From JAGDMJ01 sp963809695 (GTDB lineage: Bacteria; Bacteroidota; Ignavibacteria; UBA10030; UBA6906), in assembly GCA_963809695.1 (NCBI GenBank), contig CAWEKI010000006.1, positions 1 through 64,000 on the forward strand: a stretch of DNA of 64,000 bases, given 5' to 3'. The stretch's first letter is position 1, and each line of letters opens with the position of its first letter. The position numbers were made by a program, and so were the translations under genes. The notes beneath the pieces are model-generated. The model ran no database searches. It was not told where the DNA came from and saw only the letters and a program-made list of their open reading frames with translations. Of this stretch, positions 53,472 to 62,286 are shown piece after piece.

Positions 53472-54643
53472 AGATCGCCTATCTTGACACGATTGCCGGC
53501 ATCGCCGGGGACATGACCCTGGCAGCCTTTGTGGGGGCCGGTGTTTCGTTCGATGCCCTCTCGGGGGAGCTGCGGAAGCTCGGGCTGGAGGGGTTTGAGC
53601 TGGCCGCACGGCACGTGCAGCGCAACTCCATTGATGCGGTCCATCTGGACGTTGTCATCTCCCATCAGCCACACTATCACCGGCACCTGAAGGATATTCG
53701 TGCGATCATCGACGGCAGCACGCTCACGCCGGGCGTCAAAGAAAAGGCACAGGCGATTTTCTCCGTCATCGCCGAAGCGGAGGCCAAGGTTCATAACACG
53801 CCGTTGGAGAAGGTACACTTTCATGAAGTGGGCGCCCTGGATTCCATCGTGGACATCGTGGGAACGGCTATCTGCCTTGAACTTGCCGGCATTGAGCGGG
53901 TGTATTCATCTCCCGTCAAGCTCGGAAGCGGCGGCGTCATTACGACCCAGCACGGCGTCATGCCTGCTCCTGCACCGGCGACGCTGGAGATTCTCAAGGA
54001 TTACCCCACCGTTCTTACAACCATTCCGCACGAACTCACGACCCCAACCGGCGCGGCCATCATCAAGGCACTCTCGTATGGCGTGCTGGGCGACGAGCTG
54101 TTGAGCGTCCGAAGCGTCGGCTACGGGGCGGGGACAAAGGAGTTTGCGGAGATCCCGAATTTCCTCCGGGTGGTCATCGGCGATCTCCAGGCTGACCTGG
54201 AGCAGGAGGATGTCACCGTGGTGGAGACCAATATTGACGACATGAACCCGCAGCTCTATCCCTACCTGATCGAGCAGCTGCTCGCGGCAGGCGCACATGA
54301 CGCCTATCTTGTTCCCATCATCATGAAGAAAGGAAGGCCCGGCATTCTTCTTTCTGTCATGGTTCACACGTCGAAGCTCGATGCCGCGATCCAATGTATC
54401 TACCGGGAGACCTCCACAATCGGACTCCGCCTCCAGCATATTGGGCGGCGGAAGCTTCCCCGGCGGCACCTCGAAGTGCACACATCATTTGGAACGGTCA
54501 AGGCCAAAGCCGTCATCCGGGACGGCCGCGAGGTGGTCAGCCCGGAATTCGAAGAATGCAAGCGCATTGCGCAGGAGATTGGCATGCCTGTGCTCGAAGT
54601 GATGCGCGTGCTCGAACGAGAAGTCTCTTCACAGCATTCATAA
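53468..54643 (+). CDS. larC: Nickel-pincer cofactor CTP-dependent cyclometallase LarC
   Basis: Protein of 391 residues covering both LarC halves without the frameshift seen in Lactobacillus. It has MKIAYLDTIAGIAGDMTLAA, HFHEVGALDSIVDIVG, LTTPTGAAIIKAL, TNIDDMNPQLYPYLIEQL and PIIMKKGRPGILLSVM. LarC inserts nickel into the pyridinium dithiocarboxylate cofactor of lactate racemase and relatives. larA, larB and larE are not in this window, so they may lie elsewhere. It overlaps waaA by 4 nt. Confidence 0.94.
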   Translation: MKIAYLDTIAGIAGDMTLAAFVGAGVSFDALSGELRKLGLEGFELAARHVQRNSIDAVHLDVVISHQPHYHRHLKDIRAIIDGSTLTPGVKEKAQAIFSVIAEAEAKVHNTPLEKVHFHEVGALDSIVDIVGTAICLELAGIERVYSSPVKLGSGGVITTQHGVMPAPAPATLEILKDYPTVLTTIPHELTTPTGAAIIKALSYGVLGDELLSVRSVGYGAGTKEFAEIPNFLRVVIGDLQADLEQEDVTVVETNIDDMNPQLYPYLIEQLLAAGAHDAYLVPIIMKKGRPGILLSVMVHTSKLDAAIQCIYRETSTIGLRLQHIGRRKLPRRHLEVHTSFGTVKAKAVIRDGREVVSPEFEECKRIAQEIGMPVLEVMRVLEREVSSQHS

Positions 54644-54658
54644 GTACGGAGGATCGTT

Positions 54659-56317
54659 ATGAAGCATTTCATTCCTTTATGTCTCCTGACAGGTATACTG
54701 ATGATCGCAGCAGGTTGTGAGAAGCCCGCGCCGGAGGAGTCTCCTCTTGCATCACAAATCAAGCGCTTTGTGCCGACGATCATTACGGCCGACACATCGG
54801 GCCTTTCCCAGGGAGACCGAGCAGCACTCGCCAAATTGATCGAGTCGACGAAGATTTTTGACCGGATCTATCTCCGGCAGGCGTGGAGCGGCAATGAAGA
54901 GCTTCTCCGCAAGCTGCAGGCGGACACAACGCCGGACGGGAAAGCGATGCTGCATTATTTCAACATCAACATGGGGCCCTGGTCTGTTCTCGACCACGAT
55001 TCTGCTTTCGTCCCGGGCGTTCCGATGCGGCCGCCGCAGGCGAATTATTACCCCGATGACATGAGCAAGGAGGAATTCAACGCCTGGATCGGCAAACTGC
55101 CTGAGGCCGAGAGGAAACGGGCAACGGGATTTTTCACAACCATCCGGAGGGATGCCGCCGGAAGCCTGACGATAGTGCCGTATAGCCAGGAGTACGCTGA
55201 TCTGTTGGCTCCGGCCGCCGAACTCCTCCGCAGTGCCGCGGCCCTGACCGACAACGCCAGCCTGAAGGACTACCTGCTGAAACGGGCGGACGCATTCCTG
55301 ACCAACGATTACTACGACAGCGACGTCGCATGGATGAAACTGGACAGCCCGGTCGAGCCAACGATCGGTCCGTACGAAGTGTATATGGACAAGGTGTTCA
55401 ATTACAAGGCTGCGTTCGAGGCGTTCATCACTCTCCGGGACAACGAGGAAACCGCCCGGCTGGAGCGCTTCGCATCAAAGCTCCAGGAGATCGAGAACAA
55501 CCTGCCCATCGCGCCGCGGTATCGCAACCCGAAGCTGGGGGCGCTGGCTCCGATCCGCGTGGTGGATGAAGTGGCCACAGGGGGAGAGGCACGCGCAGGC
55601 ATCCAAACTGCAGCGTTCAATCTTCCCAACGATGAGCGCATCACCAGCGAGATGGGAAGTAAGCGTATCATGCTGAAGAATGTGCAGGAAGCAAAATTCA
55701 GGCAGATACTCACGCCGATCGCCCGGTTGGCCCTCGACCCCACGCAGCAGTCATTGGTCTCTTTTCAGCCATTCTTCACGCATATCCTCGCACATGAGTT
55801 GATGCATGGCCTCGGGCCCCATAACATCACCGTGCAGGGGCGCAAGACGACGGTGCGACAGGAGATGAAGGACCTGAGCTCGGCCTTTGAAGAAGCGAAA
55901 GCCGACATCTCCGGACTCTTCGCGCTCCAGTACCTCATCGATCATGGCGTGGTCGATTCGACCATGGAGAAACAGATGTATGTGACCTTCCTGGCAAGCG
56001 CCTTCCGCTCTCTGCGGTTCGGTCCAAACGATGCGCACGGAAAAGGGATGGCACTGCAGGTCAATTATCTCATCGACGCAGGGGCCTTCGAGTTTATCGA
56101 TTCGACCAGCACATTCAGGGTGAATTTCGAAAGGATCAAGGAGGCAGTGCGCAAGCTGACCGGCGAGATCATGACCGCCCAGGCGGAGGGAAGTCATGAA
56201 AAAGCCAAGGAGATGCTGGACCACTTTGGCATAATCCGGCCGCCGGTCCAACGCGTGCTCGACCACCTGGCCGCCATTCCCGTGGATATTGAGCCGGAAT
56301 TCCCTCTCGCGCATTAG
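54659..56317 (+). CDS. M49-like zinc peptidase, lipoprotein
   Basis: Protein of 552 residues behind GGAGG. Lipobox (IAAGC) after MKHFIPLCLLTGILM. The zinc site reads HILAHELMHGLGPHNI, and a second acidic motif follows in SAFEEAKADISGLFAL, as in the M49 (dipeptidyl-peptidase III) superfamily of Bacteroidota. It is HELMH rather than the HELLGH hexapeptide of true DPP III, so it belongs to a related branch. Probably anchored in the envelope with peptidase activity in the periplasm. It is part of the plus-strand run between larC and an SDR gene (15-bp gaps). Confidence 0.82.
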   Translation: MKHFIPLCLLTGILMIAAGCEKPAPEESPLASQIKRFVPTIITADTSGLSQGDRAALAKLIESTKIFDRIYLRQAWSGNEELLRKLQADTTPDGKAMLHYFNINMGPWSVLDHDSAFVPGVPMRPPQANYYPDDMSKEEFNAWIGKLPEAERKRATGFFTTIRRDAAGSLTIVPYSQEYADLLAPAAELLRSAAALTDNASLKDYLLKRADAFLTNDYYDSDVAWMKLDSPVEPTIGPYEVYMDKVFNYKAAFEAFITLRDNEETARLERFASKLQEIENNLPIAPRYRNPKLGALAPIRVVDEVATGGEARAGIQTAAFNLPNDERITSEMGSKRIMLKNVQEAKFRQILTPIARLALDPTQQSLVSFQPFFTHILAHELMHGLGPHNITVQGRKTTVRQEMKDLSSAFEEAKADISGLFALQYLIDHGVVDSTMEKQMYVTFLASAFRSLRFGPNDAHGKGMALQVNYLIDAGAFEFIDSTSTFRVNFERIKEAVRKLTGEIMTAQAEGSHEKAKEMLDHFGIIRPPVQRVLDHLAAIPVDIEPEFPLAH

Positions 56318-56332
56318 CGGTCAGGAACGACC

Positions 56333-57106
56333 ATGGAATCCATGAAGGATAAGATTGTCTGCATTACCGGTGCAAGCAGCGGCATTGGAGCAGCGTGTGC
56401 CGAGACATTTGCCAGAGAAGGAAGCGCGCTCATCCTGTCCGCGCGCCGTTTGCAGCGCCTTCAAAACATCGCACAGACGCTCCGTGAACGGTATCGCGTG
56501 AAGATTCACACGGTACGTCTGGACGTGACGCGTCAGAAGGATGTGGAAAATGTCTTTGCGTCGCTTCCCGCCGAATGGGAAGCAATCGATATTCTCGTGA
56601 ACAACGCCGGGCTGAGCCGCGGGCTTGACAAGCTGCAGGAGGGGAAGATCCAGGACTGGGAGGAAATGATCGACACGAACGTGAAAGGGCTGCTCTACGT
56701 GAGCCGCACAGTGCTTCCCGGTATGGTGAAACGAAATCGCGGGCACGTCATTAACATCGGATCAATTGCCGGCCGCGCGGTGTATCCCGGCGGGAATGTA
56801 TACTGTGCTTCAAAGTTCGCGGTGCATGCGCTGAACGAGGGAATGAAGATGGACTTGCTCGGCACGCCGATCCGCGTCAGCTCGGTGGACCCGGGCCTTG
56901 TGGAAACCGAGTTCAGCGAAGTCCGCTTCCGGGGCGACAAAGAGCGCGCGGGGAAGACCTATGCCAATATGCTTCCCCTGCACGGGGATGACGTGGCAGA
57001 CGCTGTCTTGTTCTGCGCAACCCGGCCAGCGCACGTCAATATCCTGGAAGTCGTCGTCCTCCCGACCGCTCAGGCATCGGTGAGAGACGTTCATAGAGCC
57101 CAGTAA
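56333..57106 (+). CDS. Short-chain dehydrogenase/reductase (YdfG-like)
   Basis: NAD(P)-dependent oxidoreductase of 257 residues. TGASSGIGAACAETF at the N-terminus, LVNNAG, Ser in NIGSIAGRAVYPGG, and YCASKFAVHALNEG with the catalytic Tyr and Lys. The C-terminal pattern (GDDVADAVLFCATRPAHVNI) is that of the YdfG/serine 3-dehydrogenase-like group, which reduces 3-hydroxy acids or malonic semialdehyde. The true substrate is not evident. Confidence 0.93.
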   Translation: MESMKDKIVCITGASSGIGAACAETFAREGSALILSARRLQRLQNIAQTLRERYRVKIHTVRLDVTRQKDVENVFASLPAEWEAIDILVNNAGLSRGLDKLQEGKIQDWEEMIDTNVKGLLYVSRTVLPGMVKRNRGHVINIGSIAGRAVYPGGNVYCASKFAVHALNEGMKMDLLGTPIRVSSVDPGLVETEFSEVRFRGDKERAGKTYANMLPLHGDDVADAVLFCATRPAHVNILEVVVLPTAQASVRDVHRAQ

Positions 57107-57120
57107 CCCGACGGATCAGT

Positions 57121-57384
57121 ATGGCTGACGTCCATTGCTTTACCGAAGAAAACGTCGTCCGGCAGCTGGAGACGGCTCCGTTCACGCTCGGGTTCTATAC
57201 GCTCCGGTTCTATGCCGAGGAAGGAAGACCCGTGAACAAAGTCACCGGCACGATCGAGGAGTTCTATCTGTACCCGTCGGGGGGAACGCTGCGGGACAGC
57301 AAGTTCAATATTATTCAGTACGACTCGCGATTCGACACATACCGTGGTTTTAAGCCACCGCACCTTTCAAGACGGCACGAATGA
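57121..57384 (+). CDS. Small conserved-looking protein of unknown function
   Basis: Protein of 87 residues that starts MADVHCFTEENVVRQLETAP and is beta-rich (FTLGFYTLRFYAEEG, SKFNIIQYDSRFDTYRGF). It fits tightly between the SDR gene (14 bp) and murB, whose start overlaps its stop by ATGA. This translational coupling, rather than any recognised family, is the reason to call it a real gene. Confidence 0.6.
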   Translation: MADVHCFTEENVVRQLETAPFTLGFYTLRFYAEEGRPVNKVTGTIEEFYLYPSGGTLRDSKFNIIQYDSRFDTYRGFKPPHLSRRHE

Positions 57385-58445
57385 CAGAAACCTTTGTGCT
57401 CCAGGAGAATGTACCGCTCTCCGGCTACAGCACTATCGGACTCGGAGGAACGGCCCGACATTTTGCTCTTTGCCGCTCGGAGAACGAGGTCGTGCAGGCA
57501 CTTGAGTTTGCCCGGAGCCGCGCTTTTCATGTGCAGGTGCTTGGTGGAGGGAGCAACACGCTCTTCGCGGACGGCGGTTTCGACGGCATTGTGGTAAAGG
57601 TTGCTCTCCCGGGGATTTCTTACCGGGACGATGGAGAATGGTGTGTGGTCTCGGCGGCGGCGGGAGAAGACTGGAACACGTTTGTCCAGGGGTGCATTCA
57701 CCGGGGACTTGCCGGCCTCGAGTGCCTCTCCGGGATCCCCGGGGCGGTAGGCGCGACGCCGATCCAGAACGTGGGCGCCTACGGACAGGAAGTGCGAGAT
57801 ACGATCGTTTCGGTCGACGCTCTCGACAGGGAATCCCTCACGAGCGTTACCCTTGCGGGGGCCGAGTGCGGGTTCGGATACCGTCAGAGCAGGTTCAAGG
57901 GAAAAGACAAGGATCGTTTTGTCGTCACAGGCGTGACGTTCCGCCTGCAACGCAACGGCATGCCATCGATCCGGTATCCCGAGCTGCGGAAGTATATCGA
58001 GTCGGCAGTCAATCTTCCCGCACTCGGGACCGGGCGTGCCGCTCTTGAGGCCGTCTCGGGCGCCGTTGTTGCGCTCCGCAGGAAGAAATCCATGGTGATC
58101 GATCCGTCAGATCCGCAGTCGAAATCGCTAGGCTCTTTTTTCATGAACCCCGTTATGACAGCGGAGGCCTTTGAGCGGCTCCGGGAACGACGCGGTGAGG
58201 TGCCATCATTCCCGGCAGAAGGGGGCATGAAGGTGCCCGCCGCATGGCTGGTGGAACACGCCGGATTTCATCGCGGGTACAGGCTGGGAGGAGCGGCAAT
58301 CTCGGCGAATCATGCGCTGGCGCTCGTGAACCTGCGGACAACCACCGCGGAGCTTCTTGCGCTTGCGCATCGCATTCAAGAAGAAGTTCAGCATCAATTT
58401 GGTGTTTTACTCGAGATGGAGCCGGTGGTTGTACCGCAGGCCTGA
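57381..58445 (+). CDS. murB: UDP-N-acetylenolpyruvoylglucosamine reductase, type I
   Basis: FAD enzyme completing UDP-N-acetylmuramic acid, 354 residues. GLGGTARHFALC and VLGGGSNTLFADGG (FAD binding), GIPGAVGATPIQNVGAYGQE, then CGFGYRQSRFKG, mark the type I (E. coli-like) enzyme. The proton-donating Ser is in KSLGSFFMNPV. It is not in a mur cluster here. Its stop codon lies inside a CCGCAGGC/GCCTGCGG hairpin. Confidence 0.96.
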   Translation: MTETFVLQENVPLSGYSTIGLGGTARHFALCRSENEVVQALEFARSRAFHVQVLGGGSNTLFADGGFDGIVVKVALPGISYRDDGEWCVVSAAAGEDWNTFVQGCIHRGLAGLECLSGIPGAVGATPIQNVGAYGQEVRDTIVSVDALDRESLTSVTLAGAECGFGYRQSRFKGKDKDRFVVTGVTFRLQRNGMPSIRYPELRKYIESAVNLPALGTGRAALEAVSGAVVALRRKKSMVIDPSDPQSKSLGSFFMNPVMTAEAFERLRERRGEVPSFPAEGGMKVPAAWLVEHAGFHRGYRLGGAAISANHALALVNLRTTTAELLALAHRIQEEVQHQFGVLLEMEPVVVPQA

Positions 58446-58455
58446 GAGCCTGCGG
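58434..58455. repeat. Palindrome at the murB stop, upstream of the RAYT gene
   Basis: CCGCAGGC (58434-58441) and GCCTGCGG (58448-58455) form an 8-bp perfect stem around CTGAGA. It may be a terminator or a REP-like element; RAYT genes are often flanked by such palindromes. Confidence 0.5.
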
Positions 58456-58501
58456 AGCAACCCGGACGTGTTGAGGAGGTTCCAGAACCCGGAGATTTCC
58501 C

Positions 58502-59161
58502 ATGAAGGCCTCACCGCACAGCCCTTCTCATGGCATTCAGGTGTCATTGACCCATCCCGGGCCCGCGACCTGTTATGCAACAATTCGTCTGGCAGGATCG
58601 TTGCCGGCGCACATCCTTCACGAGCTCTTGGAACACCAAAACGCCTACAGGGAAGATCTAGCCAGAATTGCAGAAGCATCAAAAGGAGATGCTGTCTACG
58701 CCGAGGAAGAGTTGACCTCACTGGAAGAACTTGACCGGCATCTCGCAAAGCATCGAACCGGACCCGAATGGCTGGGCGAGCCACCGGTCGCAACAATGAT
58801 TTCCGAGGCACTCAGGCAGAAAGATGGAGCGGAATACGATCTCTTGTTATATTGCATCATGCCCAATCATGTGCACTGCGTGATCGATACCAGCCGGCTT
58901 CATGGAGAGGAGGCGTATGCGCCAACGGCCATCAGTGCGCTGAAGCGCCATACTGCGCACGAGGCGAACACCATGCTCCGGCGTACGGGCCCTTTCTGGG
59001 AGCATGACCATCTGGAATGCCAGGTGCGCACGTCGGACACGTTCTGCCGTATTTTGTGGGATGTCTTGTCCGATCCTGTCCGATCGGATTTTTGCACGGC
59101 GTGGCACGAATGGCCGTGGAGTTATTGCCGCCCCGGACTTATCGTCGCGGGCACCGTATGA
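58502..59161 (+). CDS. REP-associated tyrosine transposase-like protein, catalytic Tyr missing
   Basis: Protein of 219 residues of the Y1/HUH RAYT family. LAGSLPAHILHELLEHQ at the N-terminus, YCIMPNHVHCVID with the HUH pair (His123, His125), and FWEHDHLECQVRTSDTF then WDVLSDPVRSDF and WPWS. Aligned by pattern to E. coli RAYT, the catalytic Tyr before the NPV motif is Asp187 here (LWDVLSDPV instead of -YI-NPV). The HUH metal site is intact, but the strand-transfer nucleophile is not. Its stop overlaps the HAD gene start by ATGA, and an 8-bp palindrome lies upstream. Confidence 0.8.
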   Translation: MKASPHSPSHGIQVSLTHPGPATCYATIRLAGSLPAHILHELLEHQNAYREDLARIAEASKGDAVYAEEELTSLEELDRHLAKHRTGPEWLGEPPVATMISEALRQKDGAEYDLLLYCIMPNHVHCVIDTSRLHGEEAYAPTAISALKRHTAHEANTMLRRTGPFWEHDHLECQVRTSDTFCRILWDVLSDPVRSDFCTAWHEWPWSYCRPGLIVAGTV

Positions 59162-59847
59162 GCATCACCGCCTTCATTTTCGATTTCGGCAACGTTATTT
59201 GCAGCTTCGATCCGCAGATTTTTCTCGCACGGGCACAGCCGTACAGCAGCCTTTCCCCTGACGGCCTTCTTGCAGCGTTCAAGCAGTCGCACGGGACCAT
59301 GAGAGAGTATGAGACAGGTCTCGTGGCATCGGAAGAATTCTTTGCGCGCATCCGCTCGGCTTGCCGGCTCTCCGTTTCCAAAGAAGAGTTCATCATGGCG
59401 TACACACAGATCTTTGCGCCCATTCCTTCAACGTACATGCTGGTACGAGAACTGAAGCCGCACTACAAACTGGGGCTGCTCTCCAATACAAATGAGTGGC
59501 ATTTTGAATATGGCATCAAGCCGGTGGAGATCTTCCCCCTTTTCGACACCGTGACGCTGTCGTATGAAGTGAAGGCGATGAAACCGGCTCGGGAGATCTA
59601 TTTTGATGCGCTCGGCAAATTGGGGGTTCCGCCAGCTGAGTGCGTCTATATCGACGACCTGGAAGAGAACGTCATTGCAGCCCGGGAGCTCGGAATGCAT
59701 GCGTTCCTCTTCAAGTCGGGAGAAGCGTTGCGCGAGTCGTTGACACAACTGGGAGTGCGGCCGGAACCTTTGGAAGCCGCAAATCGTATAAGTATTGACA
59801 TTTCATCCCGGAGGGTAAGGAAATGGAGCGTGCACAGGAAGAAGTGA
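59158..59847 (+). CDS. HAD-family phosphatase (YihX/haloacid dehalogenase-like)
   Basis: Protein of 229 residues. The HAD motifs appear in order: FIFDFGNVICSF (nucleophile region, with Asp), LLSNTNEWH (Thr/Ser motif), AMKPAREIYFDAL (Lys) and CVYIDDLEENVIAARELG (acidic pair). This is the G1P/epoxide-hydrolase-like subgroup of HAD hydrolases. The start is coupled to the transposase stop. The last 25 nt overlap the next gene. Confidence 0.9.
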   Translation: MSITAFIFDFGNVICSFDPQIFLARAQPYSSLSPDGLLAAFKQSHGTMREYETGLVASEEFFARIRSACRLSVSKEEFIMAYTQIFAPIPSTYMLVRELKPHYKLGLLSNTNEWHFEYGIKPVEIFPLFDTVTLSYEVKAMKPAREIYFDALGKLGVPPAECVYIDDLEENVIAARELGMHAFLFKSGEALRESLTQLGVRPEPLEAANRISIDISSRRVRKWSVHRKK

Positions 59848-60812
59848 TGCGAGGCCTCCTGCGAGAACGCAGAGAGAAGCTGCAGCAGACCATTGGCGCC
59901 ACAGACAAGGTGGAAAGGCTTATGCAATTGCTGCACGAGGTGGACGCGGCGCTGGACCGGATGAATGCGGGCTCGTACGGCATCTGTGAATTATGTAGCG
60001 GCCAGATCGAGGAGGAATATCTCCGGGCCGATCCCATTGCCCGGATCTGCCTCTCGCACCTGAGTGAAGAACAGCAGCGCGCCATCGAGCGCGACCTGTC
60101 CCTGGCCTCGAGCATCCAGGGGAAGCTTTTGCCGACAGCGGTTATCCATCTTCCCGGATGGGAAATTGTCCATCATTACGAGCCGCTTGGCCCGGTGAGC
60201 GGAGACTTCTGCGATGTCGTACGGTCCGACACCAATCCTGAAGAAGCGTTCTTTCTGTTTGGAGACGTGTCCGGAAAAGGGGTCGCGGCATCATTGCTCA
60301 TGTCGCACCTGCATGCCATCTTCAGGAGCCTGACCGGAACCGGGATGCCGCTTGCCCGTCTCGTCGAACGAGCGAACCGGCTCTTCTGCGAAGGCACGAT
60401 GTCCCTGCAATATGCGACACTTGTGTGGGGCCGGCTCGATGCCGCGGGGAATCTCGAGATATGCAATGCCGGACACTGTCCTCCCATGCTCATCGGCAAG
60501 ACTGGAGTGGCCTGTATTGAAGGAACCGGGCTTCCGGTGGGTCTCTTCTACAGCGAGAAGTACGAGACCCGCGAGGCACGCATGCAGGAGGGGGACACGC
60601 TCCTGCTGTACACTGACGGTCTTACGGAGACGCACAACAGCGCGGAGGTGGAATACGGTGATGGCAGGCTCGCAACGCTCGTTGCCCACACGGGAGGAAC
60701 AGTCCCGCTGAATGATCTCATCGATGTGTGCCTCAAGGATGTGGCATCCTTCCGCGCCGATGCGCCGAGGACTGACGATGTGACCGTTATGGCAATCCGC
60801 CGCACACAGTAA
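59823..60812 (+). CDS. DksA/TraR-type finger fused to SpoIIE/PP2C phosphatase
   Basis: Protein of 329 residues. Residues 1-90 form a helical hairpin and a DksA/TraR-like knuckle with Cys55, Cys58, Cys76 and His79 (GICELCSGQI ... ARICLSHL). From about 95 a PP2C-type Ser/Thr phosphatase of the SpoIIE/RsbU class follows (GPVSGDFCDVV, LFGDVSGKGVAASLL, LLLYTDGLTE, DDVTVMAI). Such phosphatases act on anti-sigma antagonists. The finger would normally bind near the RNA polymerase secondary channel. The fusion suggests a regulator tying polymerase or ppGpp-type sensing to a partner-switch. It overlaps the HAD gene by 25 nt. Confidence 0.83.
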   Translation: MERAQEEVMRGLLRERREKLQQTIGATDKVERLMQLLHEVDAALDRMNAGSYGICELCSGQIEEEYLRADPIARICLSHLSEEQQRAIERDLSLASSIQGKLLPTAVIHLPGWEIVHHYEPLGPVSGDFCDVVRSDTNPEEAFFLFGDVSGKGVAASLLMSHLHAIFRSLTGTGMPLARLVERANRLFCEGTMSLQYATLVWGRLDAAGNLEICNAGHCPPMLIGKTGVACIEGTGLPVGLFYSEKYETREARMQEGDTLLLYTDGLTETHNSAEVEYGDGRLATLVAHTGGTVPLNDLIDVCLKDVASFRADAPRTDDVTVMAIRRTQ

Positions 60813-60847
60813 GTTGTACCTTCATTCTACAGAAAGCCTCGAAACCT

Positions 60848-61216
60848 ATGCCGACGCTCATTCGATCCGCAACGCAGATTCGCGCTGCCGGGAACAAACC
60901 GAAGGTCATCGAAGAATTCATCGGGCGGGTGAACAGTGGCAGCAACGAAGTCAGTGTTGCGCACATGCAGAGTCCGGCAGGCTGGATCGAACCCGGACAG
61001 ACCCCGGCGTTTGACGAATATACCATCGTTCTTCACGGCGTCCTGCGGGTGGATTTCCATGGCGGTGCCTTCGATGTCCATTCCGGACAGGCGGTCGTTG
61101 CTCATGGCGGCGAGTGGGTGCAATACAGCTCTCCGTACGAGGAAGGCGCCGACTATATTTCCGTCTGCCTCCCGGCCTTCTCAGCCGAGACCGTGCGCAG
61201 AGACGAGACTCAATAG
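60848..61216 (+). CDS. Cupin-domain protein
   Basis: Protein of 122 residues forming a single cupin barrel: EEFIGRVNSGSNEVSVAHMQ, TPAFDEYTIVLHGVLRVDFH, GQAVVAHGGEWVQYSSPYEEGADYISVCLP. The metal-ligand motif pattern is partial (EY in the first, H later). Function is open; it could bind a small carboxylate or sugar. It lies 35 bp after the phosphatase and 48 bp before the beta-lactamase gene. Confidence 0.75.
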   Translation: MPTLIRSATQIRAAGNKPKVIEEFIGRVNSGSNEVSVAHMQSPAGWIEPGQTPAFDEYTIVLHGVLRVDFHGGAFDVHSGQAVVAHGGEWVQYSSPYEEGADYISVCLPAFSAETVRRDETQ

Positions 61217-61264
61217 AGCCAATGAATGGGGAATAAACCTTCCATGATACCAGGATTAGCACCA

Positions 61265-62068
61265 ATGCCTCACCGCGCATTTTCCCTTTTCGTGTTCCTC
61301 CTGCTCGCACATGCTCCTGCACAGTCACAGCCAAAGGAGGCCGTCCAGGATCTCAGCTCCTACTTCCATGGACTCAACGGAGCGTTCGTCCTGTATGATC
61401 AGGGCGCAAACAGTTGGACGCGCTTCAATCCCGAGCGCTGCCGCACGCGCTACCCGCCCGCCTCGACGTTCAAGATCCCCAATTCCCTGATCGGCCTCGA
61501 GACCGGGGTGATCCGTGACCAGCATTTTGTGATCCCGTGGGACAGCGTCCACCGCAGTATTGAGGCATGGAACCGGGATCATGACCTCCAGACAGCCATC
61601 GCCAATTCTGTTGTCTGGTATTACCAGGAGCTTGCCCGACGCGTCGGGGAGAAGCGGATGAAGGAATTTGTGGACAAAATCGGATACGGCAACATGGATA
61701 TTTCCGGAGGGATCGACCGGTTCTGGTTGGGAAGCACAATCGAGATCTCTGCAGACGAGCAGGTCGATTTCCTTCGAAGGCTGTATGCAAACGCACTTCC
61801 CTTTTCTGTCCGCTCAATGGACATCGTTAGAGATATCCTCATCCTCGAGAAGACCGACCGCTATGCGCTCCGGGGCAAGACCGGCTTCACCGACTTCAAG
61901 GGAAATCACTTGGTCAGCTGGTTTGTCGGGTACATTGAGACCCCGCAGAATCGATGGTTTTTCGCCTGTAATGTCATCTCAGATAATCCGGGGCGTGATG
62001 CGGAGGTGATGTTCAAGGAGAGGAAAGAACTATCATTACGAATATTGAAGGGGCTGAAGCTATTGTAA
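61265..62068 (+). CDS. Class D (OXA-type) beta-lactamase
   Basis: Exported serine beta-lactamase, 267 residues from MPHRAFSLFVFLLLAHAPA. The acylation Ser67-T-F-Lys70 (PPASTFKIPNSL) is followed by SVV (115-117), YGN (141-143), WLG with Trp154 (the residue protecting carbamylated Lys) and KTG (205-207). All catalytic elements of class D are intact. AGGA lies 10 bases before the chosen ATG. It is part of a chromosomal run with a cupin and CBS gene, with no mobile sequences adjacent. Spectrum cannot be read from sequence. BlaR-like sensors lack the export signal shown here. Confidence 0.93.
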   Translation: MPHRAFSLFVFLLLAHAPAQSQPKEAVQDLSSYFHGLNGAFVLYDQGANSWTRFNPERCRTRYPPASTFKIPNSLIGLETGVIRDQHFVIPWDSVHRSIEAWNRDHDLQTAIANSVVWYYQELARRVGEKRMKEFVDKIGYGNMDISGGIDRFWLGSTIEISADEQVDFLRRLYANALPFSVRSMDIVRDILILEKTDRYALRGKTGFTDFKGNHLVSWFVGYIETPQNRWFFACNVISDNPGRDAEVMFKERKELSLRILKGLKLL

Positions 62069-62168
62069 GCTTGTTCGTTCCCTACCAGCTGAAGCAAGAG
62101 GCAAGGGAATCAGTAATAGCCCTCCGGACCAATCAGCGGAGAAACGATAAGTCACGACGTGTCGGGAC

Positions 62169-62197
62169 TTGACTTTCCCCTCCCCTCCTTCTATTAT
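62169..62197 (+). promoter_or_regulatory. Putative promoter of the CBS gene
   Basis: TTGACT (62169-62174) and TATTAT (62192-62197) with 17-base spacing, about 90 bases before the GTG start of the CBS gene. It is one of the best sigma-70-like matches in the window. Confidence 0.55.
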
Positions 62198-62286
62198 TCA
62201 GTTGATTCCGCGCCGAACGGTTAGTGGGGATACCCCCTCCCATTACTTTTGCAGAAGTCAATAGCCACTTCCAGAGGAGGAGCATC

